Below, one piece after another: positions 40,678-47,643 of a DNA stretch of 64,000 nucleotides (its first letter is position 1; each line of letters starts with the position of its first letter). A program made the position numbers and the translations under genes. The notes under the pieces were generated by a model that was given only the letters and a program-made list of their open reading frames with translations, was not told where the DNA came from and searched no databases. The DNA is from an uncultured Lachnospiraceae bacterium (GTDB taxonomy: Bacteria; Bacillota; Clostridia; Lachnospirales; Lachnospiraceae): the NCBI GenBank assembly GCA_910587305.1, contig CAJUKV010000019.1:1-64000 (forward strand). Direction: 5' to 3'.

Positions 40678-41295
40678 ATGGATGTTAAAACCTGTATAGA
40701 AAAATTGGGGTATGTGGGCGTGCTGAATTTTGCCACGGTGGATGAAGACGGCGCTCCCCAGGTCAGAAATATCAGCGCAATCCACTACGAGGGAACGGAT
40801 ATATACTTTTTGACGGCAAGGGGAAAATCCTTTGCCAGACAGCTCTATGCGGACGGCAGGGTGCAGATAGCCGGCTACACCAGATACAAGGAAACAATTC
40901 GCTTATCCGGTAGAGCCGTGGAGGCGCCGCAGGAGGAACAGATGAAATGGCGGGATATTCTTTATCAGGAACAGCCTTATCTGGAAAATGTATATCCCGG
41001 TGAAAGTAAAAATATTGATACGATATTTGTAATAAAAAACTATACAATCGAGTATTTCTGCCTGTCCACAAGGCCGATTACAAGGGAGTATTTTGTTGTT
41101 GGCGATGGAGTTTTGAAGCCGAAAGGATACAGGATCACAAACGCCTGCATCGGCTGTGGGAAATGCGCCGTGATCTGCCCGCAGAAAGCGGTGGACAAAG
41201 GAACGCCCAAACCTTACGTCATACGGCAAAATAATTGCCTGCAGTGCGGAAATTGTTTCGAGAATTGCCCGGTGAAAGCCATAGAGCGGTACTGA
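40678..41295 (+). CDS. Pyridoxamine-5'-phosphate-oxidase-fold flavoprotein fused to 2[4Fe-4S] ferredoxin
   Basis: 205 aa; ATG 40678 taken, though the ribosome binding site is weak and an upstream TTG (40654) is possible. The N-terminal 150 residues have the FMN-binding split barrel (GVLNFATVDEDGAPQVRNIS, DIYFLTARGKSFARQL). The C-terminus holds NACIGCGKCAVICPQKAVDK and NNCLQCGNCFENCPVKAIER, two ferredoxin clusters. It should shuttle electrons between flavin and iron-sulfur clusters. In this position it could feed electrons to the radical SAM enzyme or reduce the modified peptide. Both are inference. Confidence 0.8.
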   Translation: MDVKTCIEKLGYVGVLNFATVDEDGAPQVRNISAIHYEGTDIYFLTARGKSFARQLYADGRVQIAGYTRYKETIRLSGRAVEAPQEEQMKWRDILYQEQPYLENVYPGESKNIDTIFVIKNYTIEYFCLSTRPITREYFVVGDGVLKPKGYRITNACIGCGKCAVICPQKAVDKGTPKPYVIRQNNCLQCGNCFENCPVKAIERY

Positions 41296-41321
41296 ATTCC
41301 ACATGGAAGCATATAGATACC

Positions 41322-41495
41322 CCACTATTTGCAGTGGGATGCCGGCCGGGGCAAAGGCCCTGCCGCAGTCAAAAACTCCGCCGCAAGCAGCGGGCGGGGC
41401 ATTTGACCCTCGCGGCAGTCGCCAAATGCCTAAGCCAACCAACGGCTGGCTTTAGGCAGTCACTTGGCTCGTTGCTCGTGGGAACAAAGAAAGGA
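41322..41495 (+). repeat. Family D repeat, copy 1
   Basis: CCCTCGCGGCAGTCGCCAAA, TGCCTAAGCCAACCAACGGC, TGGCTTTAGGCAGTCACTTG, GCTCGTTGCTCGTGGGAACA. The centre folds as TGCCTAAGCCA / TGGCTTTAGGCA. The only other copy is at 61728-61866, also before a gene start. Confidence 0.85.
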
Positions 41496-41504
41496 TGGTT
41501 TAGG

Positions 41505-42068
41505 ATGGAATTATTGGATGCTGTCAAAGGCAGAAGGTCTGTCAGGAAGTTTACGGATTTGCCCGTATCGAGAGATACGATAGAAAAAATACTTGAAGTG
41601 ACAGACTACTGCCCCAATGCGGGAAACCGCAATTCTACCAAAATTGTTGTGATCACCGACCGTGCCGTGATTGATTATATCGGAAAGGCGCACATGAAAG
41701 TTATCACGAATTTCAACAAAGGGATTATCGCGCCGCCGACGGACGAGGAGATTGAAGCGGCGGCAAGCGCGTTTCACAACGCCCCGACAGTTCTTGCCCT
41801 GTTCGGCCCGGAAAATTTTTATTTTTCATCGCCGGACGCTTATATCATGGCGCAGAACATTGCGCTTGCGGCCTATGAGCAGGGCGTATCGACCTGCATC
41901 GTCGGGGAAGTTTTAAACTCCCTTGCAACGGAGAAAGGGAAGCGGATTCAAAAAGAAATGGGCATTCCGGAAGGATACGTGCCGCAGACATTCGTTACAA
42001 TGGGATACTGCGACGGGGAATATCCAAAGCACCCGAAACGTAATTATTCCGATGTGATTTATGTTTGA
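41505..42068 (+). CDS. Nitroreductase-family flavoprotein
   Basis: 187 aa. N-terminal VKGRRSVRKFTDLPVSRDTI (the RRSVRxF FMN motif), YCPNAGNRNSTKIVVI, IALAAYEQGVSTCIVGEVL and the C-terminal PKHPKRNYSDVI (the P-KxR end). Reduces nitro or quinone-like substrates with FMN. GGATGGTTTAGG upstream. Last gene of the HxlR-ACGX locus and on the same strand. Nitroreductases are commonly controlled by HxlR regulators, which supports a shared redox theme. Confidence 0.85.
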   Translation: MELLDAVKGRRSVRKFTDLPVSRDTIEKILEVTDYCPNAGNRNSTKIVVITDRAVIDYIGKAHMKVITNFNKGIIAPPTDEEIEAAASAFHNAPTVLALFGPENFYFSSPDAYIMAQNIALAAYEQGVSTCIVGEVLNSLATEKGKRIQKEMGIPEGYVPQTFVTMGYCDGEYPKHPKRNYSDVIYV

Positions 42069-42127
42069 AGCACATTTTTCCATGGGTTTTATGGAAATTA
42101 GGAAAGTATCCGGTCAAATCGAATCAA

Positions 42128-42164
42128 AATCGTGTCAATCGTGTCAAATTCGATTGACACGATT
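42128..42164. other. Long perfect palindrome after the nitroreductase
   Basis: AATCGTGTCAATCG / CGATTGACACGATT, 14-base perfect arms around TGTCAAATT. No T-run. It could stabilise the operon 3' end or bind a protein. Confidence 0.5.
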
Positions 42165-42227
42165 AACTATAAGAGAGGCTGCTTGCCTGAAAGAGATTGA
42201 AAAGAGGTCCATATATGGATGGAAATA

Positions 42228-42347
42228 TTAGAACTGTTTTAGTATATCGTGATGCCCGACATCCATCAGGATAATCATTTTGTCGCCTTCATAAAACCAG
42301 ATAAAATGTTTTTGAAAACGTGGTGTTAAAGTAAATTCATAAGCCAT
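42228..42347 (-). pseudogene. RelE-like toxin with internal deletion
   Basis: 39 codons: MAYEFTLTPRFQKHF joins directly to IWFYEGDKMIILMDVGHHDI and LKQF stop. The first part is the start of a RelE/YafQ-type toxin and the second its last strand, with the usual 40-50 central residues missing and the frame kept. Its ATG overlaps the TAA of the antitoxin gene (TAATG), showing the old coupling. Almost certainly inactive, leaving an orphan antitoxin. Confidence 0.65.
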
Positions 42348-42607
42348 TATTCCGCCTCCAATTTGTCGAACAGGGCGTCCACATTATCGAAGACGGGTTG
42401 CTCCCCGGATGCTATTTTAGATTTTACTTCAATGATTTCATCGCGGAGTTCATTCAGGTATTTTTTAGGGTAAACCACCACAGGCATTATACAGATTACT
42501 CCGTCTTTTTCAAAAATATCTAAAGTATCGCCTTCTGACAGACCAAGTTTGAGGATGATTTCTTTTGGAATAGTAATTTGTGCTTTTTGACGCAATTCAG
42601 CTAACAT
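42347..42607 (-). CDS. AbrB-fold antitoxin (orphaned)
   Basis: 86 aa. N-terminal SpoVT-AbrB domain MLAELRQKAQITIPKEIILK with LGLSEGDTLDIFEKDGVICI; the C-terminal YLNELRDEIIEVKSKIASGE tail would wrap a RelE toxin. AGGAGATG precedes the ATG on this strand. The toxin downstream is deleted, so it may persist as an anti-addiction gene or autonomous regulator. Confidence 0.8.
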   Translation of the reverse strand: MLAELRQKAQITIPKEIILKLGLSEGDTLDIFEKDGVICIMPVVVYPKKYLNELRDEIIEVKSKIASGEQPVFDNVDALFDKLEAE

Positions 42608-42765
42608 AACGGCATCTCCTTCTAAATATATAAGAATAGGGTTTCAGTACATAACGGCAAGTTAAGACTTTCGAATAAATTGAAAGTTGGAAATTCTTAC
42701 TTTCTTACTCATGGTATATGCAATGAATGAATTTTATACAAGAAGATTTTTTGATATCATATCTT

Positions 42766-43539
42766 TTATGACCCCGAAGAAACATAATGCCGCACCCCAA
42801 TTTTCCACAGCGCAAGGCAGGGAATCATAAACAGGCACGCCGCCAGAGGTAGCAGGGCATAATAAGCCTTTCCCCGATCCAACAGATACAAAAGCGGATA
42901 ATACTGAATCAAAGCGTAGGGAATCACGAAGGTACAAAGCTGCAGCACCTTTTTTCCATAGATGCTCACAGGGTACTTTCCGTATTCCCGCGCGCCGTCC
43001 GTGAAAATGTTCATAAATTCCAGCCCTTCGATGGTAAAAAAGCAGATGGAGGCGTAAATTACAAAAAATCCGCTGAACACTACCGCGCCGCCCAAAAGCA
43101 TCAGCATCACAACGGCTGCTTTTTGGAATGTCCATCTGACATGGCTGGCATTAATGCCATATACAAACATAACGACTGCCTGCAGGACGCGGCCGAGGCG
43201 GCTTAACTCAATGCGGCTTGCAAGCACCTGAAAAATTTCATTTCTGGGGCGCACCAGAATGCGGTCAAATTCCCCGTGGCTTATAATAGAGCCGAAGGTG
43301 TCAAAGCCCCGCGCAAAGGCTTCCGCCAGAGAAAATTCAAGTAATGTGATGCCGCAGCACAAAAGCACCTCACTGTAAGTAAAGCCCTCCACCTGTGAAA
43401 AACGCCGGAACATAAAGTAAATGCCGAGAAACAGGTTAAAGGATACCAGAAACTGCCCAAGGCAGGAGAGCAAAAAGGATGTCTTGTATTGCATGATACT
43501 TTTTAAATGAATCATAAAATATTTTCCGTACAGTTTCAT
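42766..43539 (-). CDS. ABC-2 type permease, second subunit
   Basis: 257 aa, six membrane segments (SFLLSCLGQFLVSFNLFLGI, VLLCCGITLLEFSLAEAFAR, VVMLMLLGGAVVFSGFFVIY and others). DRILVRPRNEIFQVLASRIE is the conserved cytoplasmic motif of the ABC2_membrane_6/DUF990 permeases. Start at 43539 by GAAAGGAAAA. Third gene of a minus-strand ATPase-permease-permease cluster. Substrate unknown. Confidence 0.85.
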   Translation of the reverse strand: MKLYGKYFMIHLKSIMQYKTSFLLSCLGQFLVSFNLFLGIYFMFRRFSQVEGFTYSEVLLCCGITLLEFSLAEAFARGFDTFGSIISHGEFDRILVRPRNEIFQVLASRIELSRLGRVLQAVVMFVYGINASHVRWTFQKAAVVMLMLLGGAVVFSGFFVIYASICFFTIEGLEFMNIFTDGAREYGKYPVSIYGKKVLQLCTFVIPYALIQYYPLLYLLDRGKAYYALLPLAACLFMIPCLALWKIGVRHYVSSGS

Positions 43540-43599
43540 TTTTTCCGTTTTCCTTTCCAAGTACATCAAATGCGGTATAAACCGCCCATTCTTCTAAGT

Positions 43600-43676
43600 G
43601 TAAAGACAGCTTGCTTTGCAAGCTTTAAAAGTTCTTAGGTGACGTTTTTTGACGCCTTAGAACTGCTCTTCACACT
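43600..43676. repeat. Family E palindrome
   Basis: Outer AAGTGTAAAGA / TCTTCACACT, first inner AGCTTGC-ttt-GCAAGCT, second inner GTTCTTAGGTGACG / GACGCCTTAGAAC. It lies between the two permease genes. Confidence 0.75.
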
Positions 43677-44478
43677 AGCCGCCTTGTACGGTGATTTTTT
43701 TCATGGCCAGGGCGTCTAAAATTTTTCCCACTGCGACTAACAGGCAGAGCCAGAAAATTTGAAGAAGGAGCGGCCGAAGCATATCTTTTCCCTGCAAATC
43801 CCCACTGTAAATCCTGAGAGGAACGTTCTGCATGGAGGCAAAGGGCAACAGTTCGACCACCTCTCTTACGCCGTCCGGAAGGAAGGGCAGGGGGATGACG
43901 CCGCCTGAAAAAAATTCCACCATAGACACCGTTACAATGCGCAGCCCCATAGGAGATATGGTGAAAAAGCAGAGCATATAAACCAGCATACAAAAGGCCA
44001 CGGTGACGCCCACCCCCAGCAGCAGGGTGAGGAAAAACAGGAAGAAATTGAGGAGGCCCGCCGGCGCCATCAGCCCATAGGGGGCGGGAAGGAACGCCGC
44101 CACAAGCAGGATAGGCACGCAGCGGAGCAGCGCGCCGGAAAAACGCTGGGCAAGGTTTCTGGAAAACCACATATTGTAAATGCTGATAGGGCGGCAGAGC
44201 TCGTAAGCGATATTTCCGTTCAGTATGGCGTCAAAAATTTCATGTTCCAGCACCCATGTGACAAAAAGCGCGAGGAAAGCCTGCTGCAGCCATACATAGG
44301 CGCAGGTTGCCCTGAGGGTCATGGGAAAAGCGTCGGGGTTTGTCCGGTAAAAAGCCCGGAACATCAAAATTTCCATGGCTCCCCAAAAGAACTGGGTCGA
44401 TATTCCGGCCAACGCGGCGGCCCGGTATTGAAGCCCCATACTGAAACGGAGCCTGAAGAAAGCGATATATTTTTTCAT
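43675..44478 (-). CDS. ABC-2 type permease, first subunit
   Basis: 267 aa. Six helices; N-terminus FFRLRFSMGLQYRAAALAGI, then ILNGNIAYELCRPISIYNMW (the counterpart of the DRILVRP motif in the partner), and FFSGGVIPLPFLPDGVREVV near 190, a signature of this ABC-2 family (viologen/YvfR-like exporters). GGAAAGGAAA precedes the ATG. Forms the membrane channel with the 42766 subunit. Confidence 0.87.
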   Translation of the reverse strand: MKKYIAFFRLRFSMGLQYRAAALAGISTQFFWGAMEILMFRAFYRTNPDAFPMTLRATCAYVWLQQAFLALFVTWVLEHEIFDAILNGNIAYELCRPISIYNMWFSRNLAQRFSGALLRCVPILLVAAFLPAPYGLMAPAGLLNFFLFFLTLLLGVGVTVAFCMLVYMLCFFTISPMGLRIVTVSMVEFFSGGVIPLPFLPDGVREVVELLPFASMQNVPLRIYSGDLQGKDMLRPLLLQIFWLCLLVAVGKILDALAMKKITVQGG

Positions 44479-44627
44479 AGATTTTTCCTTTCCCGTACGG
44501 AATTGCGGTAAGTTTAAAATATTCGGTGGTTGATATTTGTCTGATATATGCCTTAGCGCACAAAGGAGGCTGCTATGGGACCGATATCCGGAGCCTTAAT
44601 AGTGTTACTTTGCGAAAAAACGCCGGA

Positions 44628-45416
44628 TTACAGGTCATGGATCCGATAAAAAGAGGCAAGCCCCTCGTCGGCGCTCTCAAACCCTTCTTTGATATCCGCA
44701 AGGCTCCCATCCAGCAGGATATGTCCTTTGCCAATCAGGATAATGCGGCTCGTGAGAGCTTCGATATCCTGCATATCGTGGGTGGTCAAAATCACGGTGG
44801 TCTTTTTTTCCGCGTTCAGCTTTAAGATAAAATCTCTGACCGCCAGCTTGGAGACAGCGTCAAGCCCAATCGTGGGCTCGTCCAGAAACAGTATTTGGGG
44901 ATCGTGAAGCAGGGAGGCGGCGATTTCGCACCGCATCCTCTGGCCTAAGGACAGCTGCCGGGTGGGAGTGCGTAAAAGCTCGGAAAGCCCCAGCATATCG
45001 GTGAGCTGTTCCAAATTCCGGCGATAGACGTGTTCGTCAATCCGGTAAATCTCCTTTAGCAGTTCAAAAGAATCCAGAACCGGCACATCCCACCACAGCT
45101 GTGTGCGTTGGCCGAAAACCACGCCGATATTTTTTACATGTTCAATTCTGTTTTTCCATGGGGTTAATCCGTTTACAAGACAGATACCCTCTTCGGGGGT
45201 AAGGATACCGCTTAAGATTTTGATGGTAGAGCTTTTTCCTGCGCCGTTAGGGCCTATGTATCCTACCATTTCACCGTCGGAAATGGTGAAGGAAACGCCG
45301 TCAAGAGCGTGGATGAGCTCGTATTCTTTGTGAAACAGAGCTTTGAAGGCCGAAGAAAATCCGGCGTCGCGTTTAGAGACCTTATAGGTCTTGCACACAT
45401 TTTGCATGGTGATCAT
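44628..45416 (-). CDS. ABC transporter ATP-binding protein of the two-permease exporter
   Basis: 262 aa. Walker A GYIGPNGAGKSSTIKIL near 50-66, Q-loop VVFGQRTQLWW, signature QLSLGQRMRCEIAASLL, Walker B ILFLDEPTIGLD, H-loop TTVILTTHDM. The QRTQLWWD Q-loop sequence is characteristic of the ATPases paired with two DUF990-type permeases. AGGAGGAAG precedes the ATG. First gene of the cluster; exporter of unknown substrate. Confidence 0.92.
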   Translation of the reverse strand: MITMQNVCKTYKVSKRDAGFSSAFKALFHKEYELIHALDGVSFTISDGEMVGYIGPNGAGKSSTIKILSGILTPEEGICLVNGLTPWKNRIEHVKNIGVVFGQRTQLWWDVPVLDSFELLKEIYRIDEHVYRRNLEQLTDMLGLSELLRTPTRQLSLGQRMRCEIAASLLHDPQILFLDEPTIGLDAVSKLAVRDFILKLNAEKKTTVILTTHDMQDIEALTSRIILIGKGHILLDGSLADIKEGFESADEGLASFYRIHDL

Positions 45417-45793
45417 GTTTGCTTCCTCCTGGTAGTATTATAATCGGATATAACTTGCCAAGCCGGTCTGCCAGCGCCGGGATATTGCCGGAGCTTTACC
45501 GCAGGTAAGTATTGAGTTGTGAGCTTTCGCAGCTTTATGGACTGTGATTTTAAGAATAGCAGTTTAACGCATTTTTTATAAGAAGCGAAAGGAAATATAT
45601 TATACCACGATGGAGGAAGCAGAGTCAAATAAACTTTTGCAAAAAAAATTTTCAGTTAATTTAAAAAATGAGCACAAATGAGCTTGGGAGCAAAATGGAA
45701 CCGCTAAATTATCATAGACTTTGTATTCTGATTATGTTATACTGAATGCAACGTAGTAACCGCTTTCCATATTCAGCAGGAGGTGAAAACAAT
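45417..45793. other. Gap upstream of two divergent units
   Basis: Mostly AT-rich. A possible promoter for the small plus-strand gene is TAGACT (about 45715), 17 bp, TATACT (about 45738). No other feature seen. Confidence 0.4.
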
Positions 45794-45985
45794 ATGCCAG
45801 ACTCTTTAGAAGTGGCCAAAGACACCATTGAACAATTTCAGAAGATTCAAAGGCATATGTTAATTGCCGGAAAAGAAAATGCGACTGAAACATATGAAAG
45901 TTTAAAAGAAGATTATTTATCTTTAAAGGCAATATTAAATGTTGCCGGCGTTAATCTCACTGATATTGACCGGATTAAAGAATAA
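45794..45985 (+). CDS. Small soluble helical protein
   Basis: 63 aa, start from AGGAGGTG eight bases upstream. Reads PDSLEVAKDTIEQFQKIQRH, NATETYESLKEDYLSLKAIL, VNLTDIDRIKE: two long helices, acidic. No family recognised. Good ribosome binding site and amino-acid composition make it a real gene. Confidence 0.6.
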   Translation: MPDSLEVAKDTIEQFQKIQRHMLIAGKENATETYESLKEDYLSLKAILNVAGVNLTDIDRIKE

Positions 45986-46150
45986 ACAATCGGTAACTAA
46001 ATAGTAAGCGGATCAGGGCGCAAGTTTGTTATATATAGCTTACGTCCTGATTTTTATAAATGGAAAGAAACGGATATGCTGATGTACGCAGAAACGTACG
46101 GTATAATAGGGCAAAAAAGGAGAATTGCAGGCTTGGAGAAGCCGGGGAGG

Positions 46151-46222
46151 TATAAGTTTGGAAGTAAACTTCCAAACTCTTTATCGGTGGCAGTATCGCA
46201 AGCAAAGCTTGCGATATGCGGG
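46151..46222 (+). repeat. Family B repeat, copy 4
   Basis: GTTTGGAAGTAAACTTCCAA, ACTCTTTATCGGTGGCAGT, ATCGCAAGC-aaa-GCTTGCGAT, GCGGG; almost identical to the copy at 36517. It ends next to GGAAGGAG before the ATG at 46234. Compensatory changes keep hairpin 2 (ACCGC/GCGGT versus ATCGC/GCGAT). Confidence 0.88.
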
Positions 46223-46233
46223 AAGGAGTAAAA

Positions 46234-47439
46234 ATGAAATACGATTTTACGTCTATTATTGACAGGACAGGAAAGGACGCCATAGCGGTGGAGATGATTC
46301 CCTTTGAGAACGCCGAGGTGGAGGAGGGATTTTCTAAAATCCCCATGTGGGTGGCGGATATGAATTACGCCACGGCGCCAACCATCCAGGAAGCGATCAT
46401 GGAGAGGACAAAGCATCCCGCCTTTGGGTATTTTAACCCAAGGGAAGAATATTATGAGGAGATTATCAGGTGGCAGAATAAGCGAAACGGGGTGGAGGGC
46501 CTTACGAAGGAAGCGATTGGTTATGAAAACGGCGTATTAGGCTGTGTATCCTCCGCCGCACAGGCTTTTAGCGCGCCGGGGGAGGCCGTGCTTTTGCATT
46601 CTCCCACTTATATCGGGTTCACCCATGCTTTGGGGGATATTGGACGGAAAATCGTACACAGTGATTTGGTGCAGGATGAAAACGGCGTCTGGCGGATGGA
46701 TTATGAAGACATGGACAGGAAGCTGAAAGAAGAACATATCCATTTTGCGGTATTTTGTTCTCCCCACAATCCCTGCGGCCGTGTGTGGACAAGGGAAGAA
46801 ATCGAGAAGGCCATGGAGATTTATGCAAAAAATGACTGCGTGGTTGTGTCCGATGAAATCTGGTCCGACCTTACTTTGAAAGGATATCAACATATCCCAA
46901 CCCAGTCTGTCTCGGAGGATGCAAGAAACAGGACAATCGCCGTTTACGCGCCCTCAAAGACCTTTAACCTGGCGGGCCTGATTGGCTCTTATCATATTAT
47001 ATACAATCCTTATCTGCGTGACCGGGTGAGGAGACAGGCCGGAATGAGCCATTACAATAATGTGAACGTATTATCCATGTACGCGCTGATTGGCGCTTAT
47101 CAGCCGGAGGGCTATGTGTGGTTGGACGAGCTGCGGCAGGCGCTGACCGAAAATGTGGATTATGCGTATACCTACATAAAAGAGCATTTTCAAGGGGTGG
47201 AGCTTGCGAAGCCGGAGGGAACCTATATGCTTTACTTGGACTGTGAGAAGTTTTGCAGAGAGCGGGGAATGGATATGGACGAGCTAATCCGGGCAGGGAT
47301 TCGGGTAGGCGTAATCTGGCAGGACGGGCGTCCCTTTAACAGACCCTATGCAATCCGGCTTAACCTTGCGCTTCCCCATTCGCTGGTGGTTGAAGCCATG
47401 GAACGGCTGGATAAATATGTATTTAATCAAATCAAGTAG
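46234..47439 (+). CDS. PatB/MalY-type PLP-dependent C-S lyase
   Basis: 401 aa. Aminotransferase class I/II fold: MWVADMNYATAPTIQEAIME, the FGYF motif, FCSPHNPCGRVWTREEIEKA, VVSDEIWSDLTLKGYQHIPT and the PLP lysine in YAPSKTFNLAGL. The MWVADMNY and HNPCGRVW motifs match cystathionine beta-lyases of the MalY/PatB group, which release thiols from Cys conjugates or cystathionine. Start at 46234 by GGAAGGAG. The last codons QIK and stop come from a family C copy. Confidence 0.9.
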   Translation: MKYDFTSIIDRTGKDAIAVEMIPFENAEVEEGFSKIPMWVADMNYATAPTIQEAIMERTKHPAFGYFNPREEYYEEIIRWQNKRNGVEGLTKEAIGYENGVLGCVSSAAQAFSAPGEAVLLHSPTYIGFTHALGDIGRKIVHSDLVQDENGVWRMDYEDMDRKLKEEHIHFAVFCSPHNPCGRVWTREEIEKAMEIYAKNDCVVVSDEIWSDLTLKGYQHIPTQSVSEDARNRTIAVYAPSKTFNLAGLIGSYHIIYNPYLRDRVRRQAGMSHYNNVNVLSMYALIGAYQPEGYVWLDELRQALTENVDYAYTYIKEHFQGVELAKPEGTYMLYLDCEKFCRERGMDMDELIRAGIRVGVIWQDGRPFNRPYAIRLNLALPHSLVVEAMERLDKYVFNQIK

Positions 47440-47513
47440 GGAAGATTTTCTCCCTGCTCGCCGCGCGGCCCGCATGCTGCCCTGGCAGCAAATTTCCCTA
47501 TGTGGGTCTGTGC
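47430..47513 (-). repeat. Family C repeat, copy 3
   Basis: Minus orientation; GGGAAGATTTTCTCCCTGCT, CGCCGCGCGGCCCGCATGCT, AAATTTCCCTATGTGGGTCT. Directly followed by another copy in the same orientation. It overlaps the stop codon of the C-S lyase gene. Confidence 0.8.
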
Positions 47514-47599
47514 AATCAAGCAGGGGAGGATTTTACCCTTGCTCGTCGCGTGGGGCGCACGCTGCATCAGCAGCAAATTTCCCTATGCGCCCCTGTGCA
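47514..47599 (-). repeat. Family C repeat, copy 4 (tandem with copy 3)
   Basis: GGGGAGGATTTTACCCTTGC, TCGTCGCGTGGGGCGCACGC, AAATTTCCCTATGCGCCCCT. Both copies start AATCAAG and end TGCA, giving a head-to-tail pair. Confidence 0.8.
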
Positions 47600-47643
47600 T
47601 AAAAAACGGCAGGCTTTCCTGTCATATGAAGGAGGTATAAAGG

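Noticed and set aside
41235..41504. Extended N-terminus of the nitroreductase
   Set aside because: It would translate the end of the upstream gene and the family D repeat; ATG 41505 has a ribosome binding site and gives the normal family length.
42128..42164. Palindrome considered as a CRISPR-like or attachment site
   Set aside because: Single copy, no second copy found within the window, no integrase nearby; left as an unexplained palindrome.
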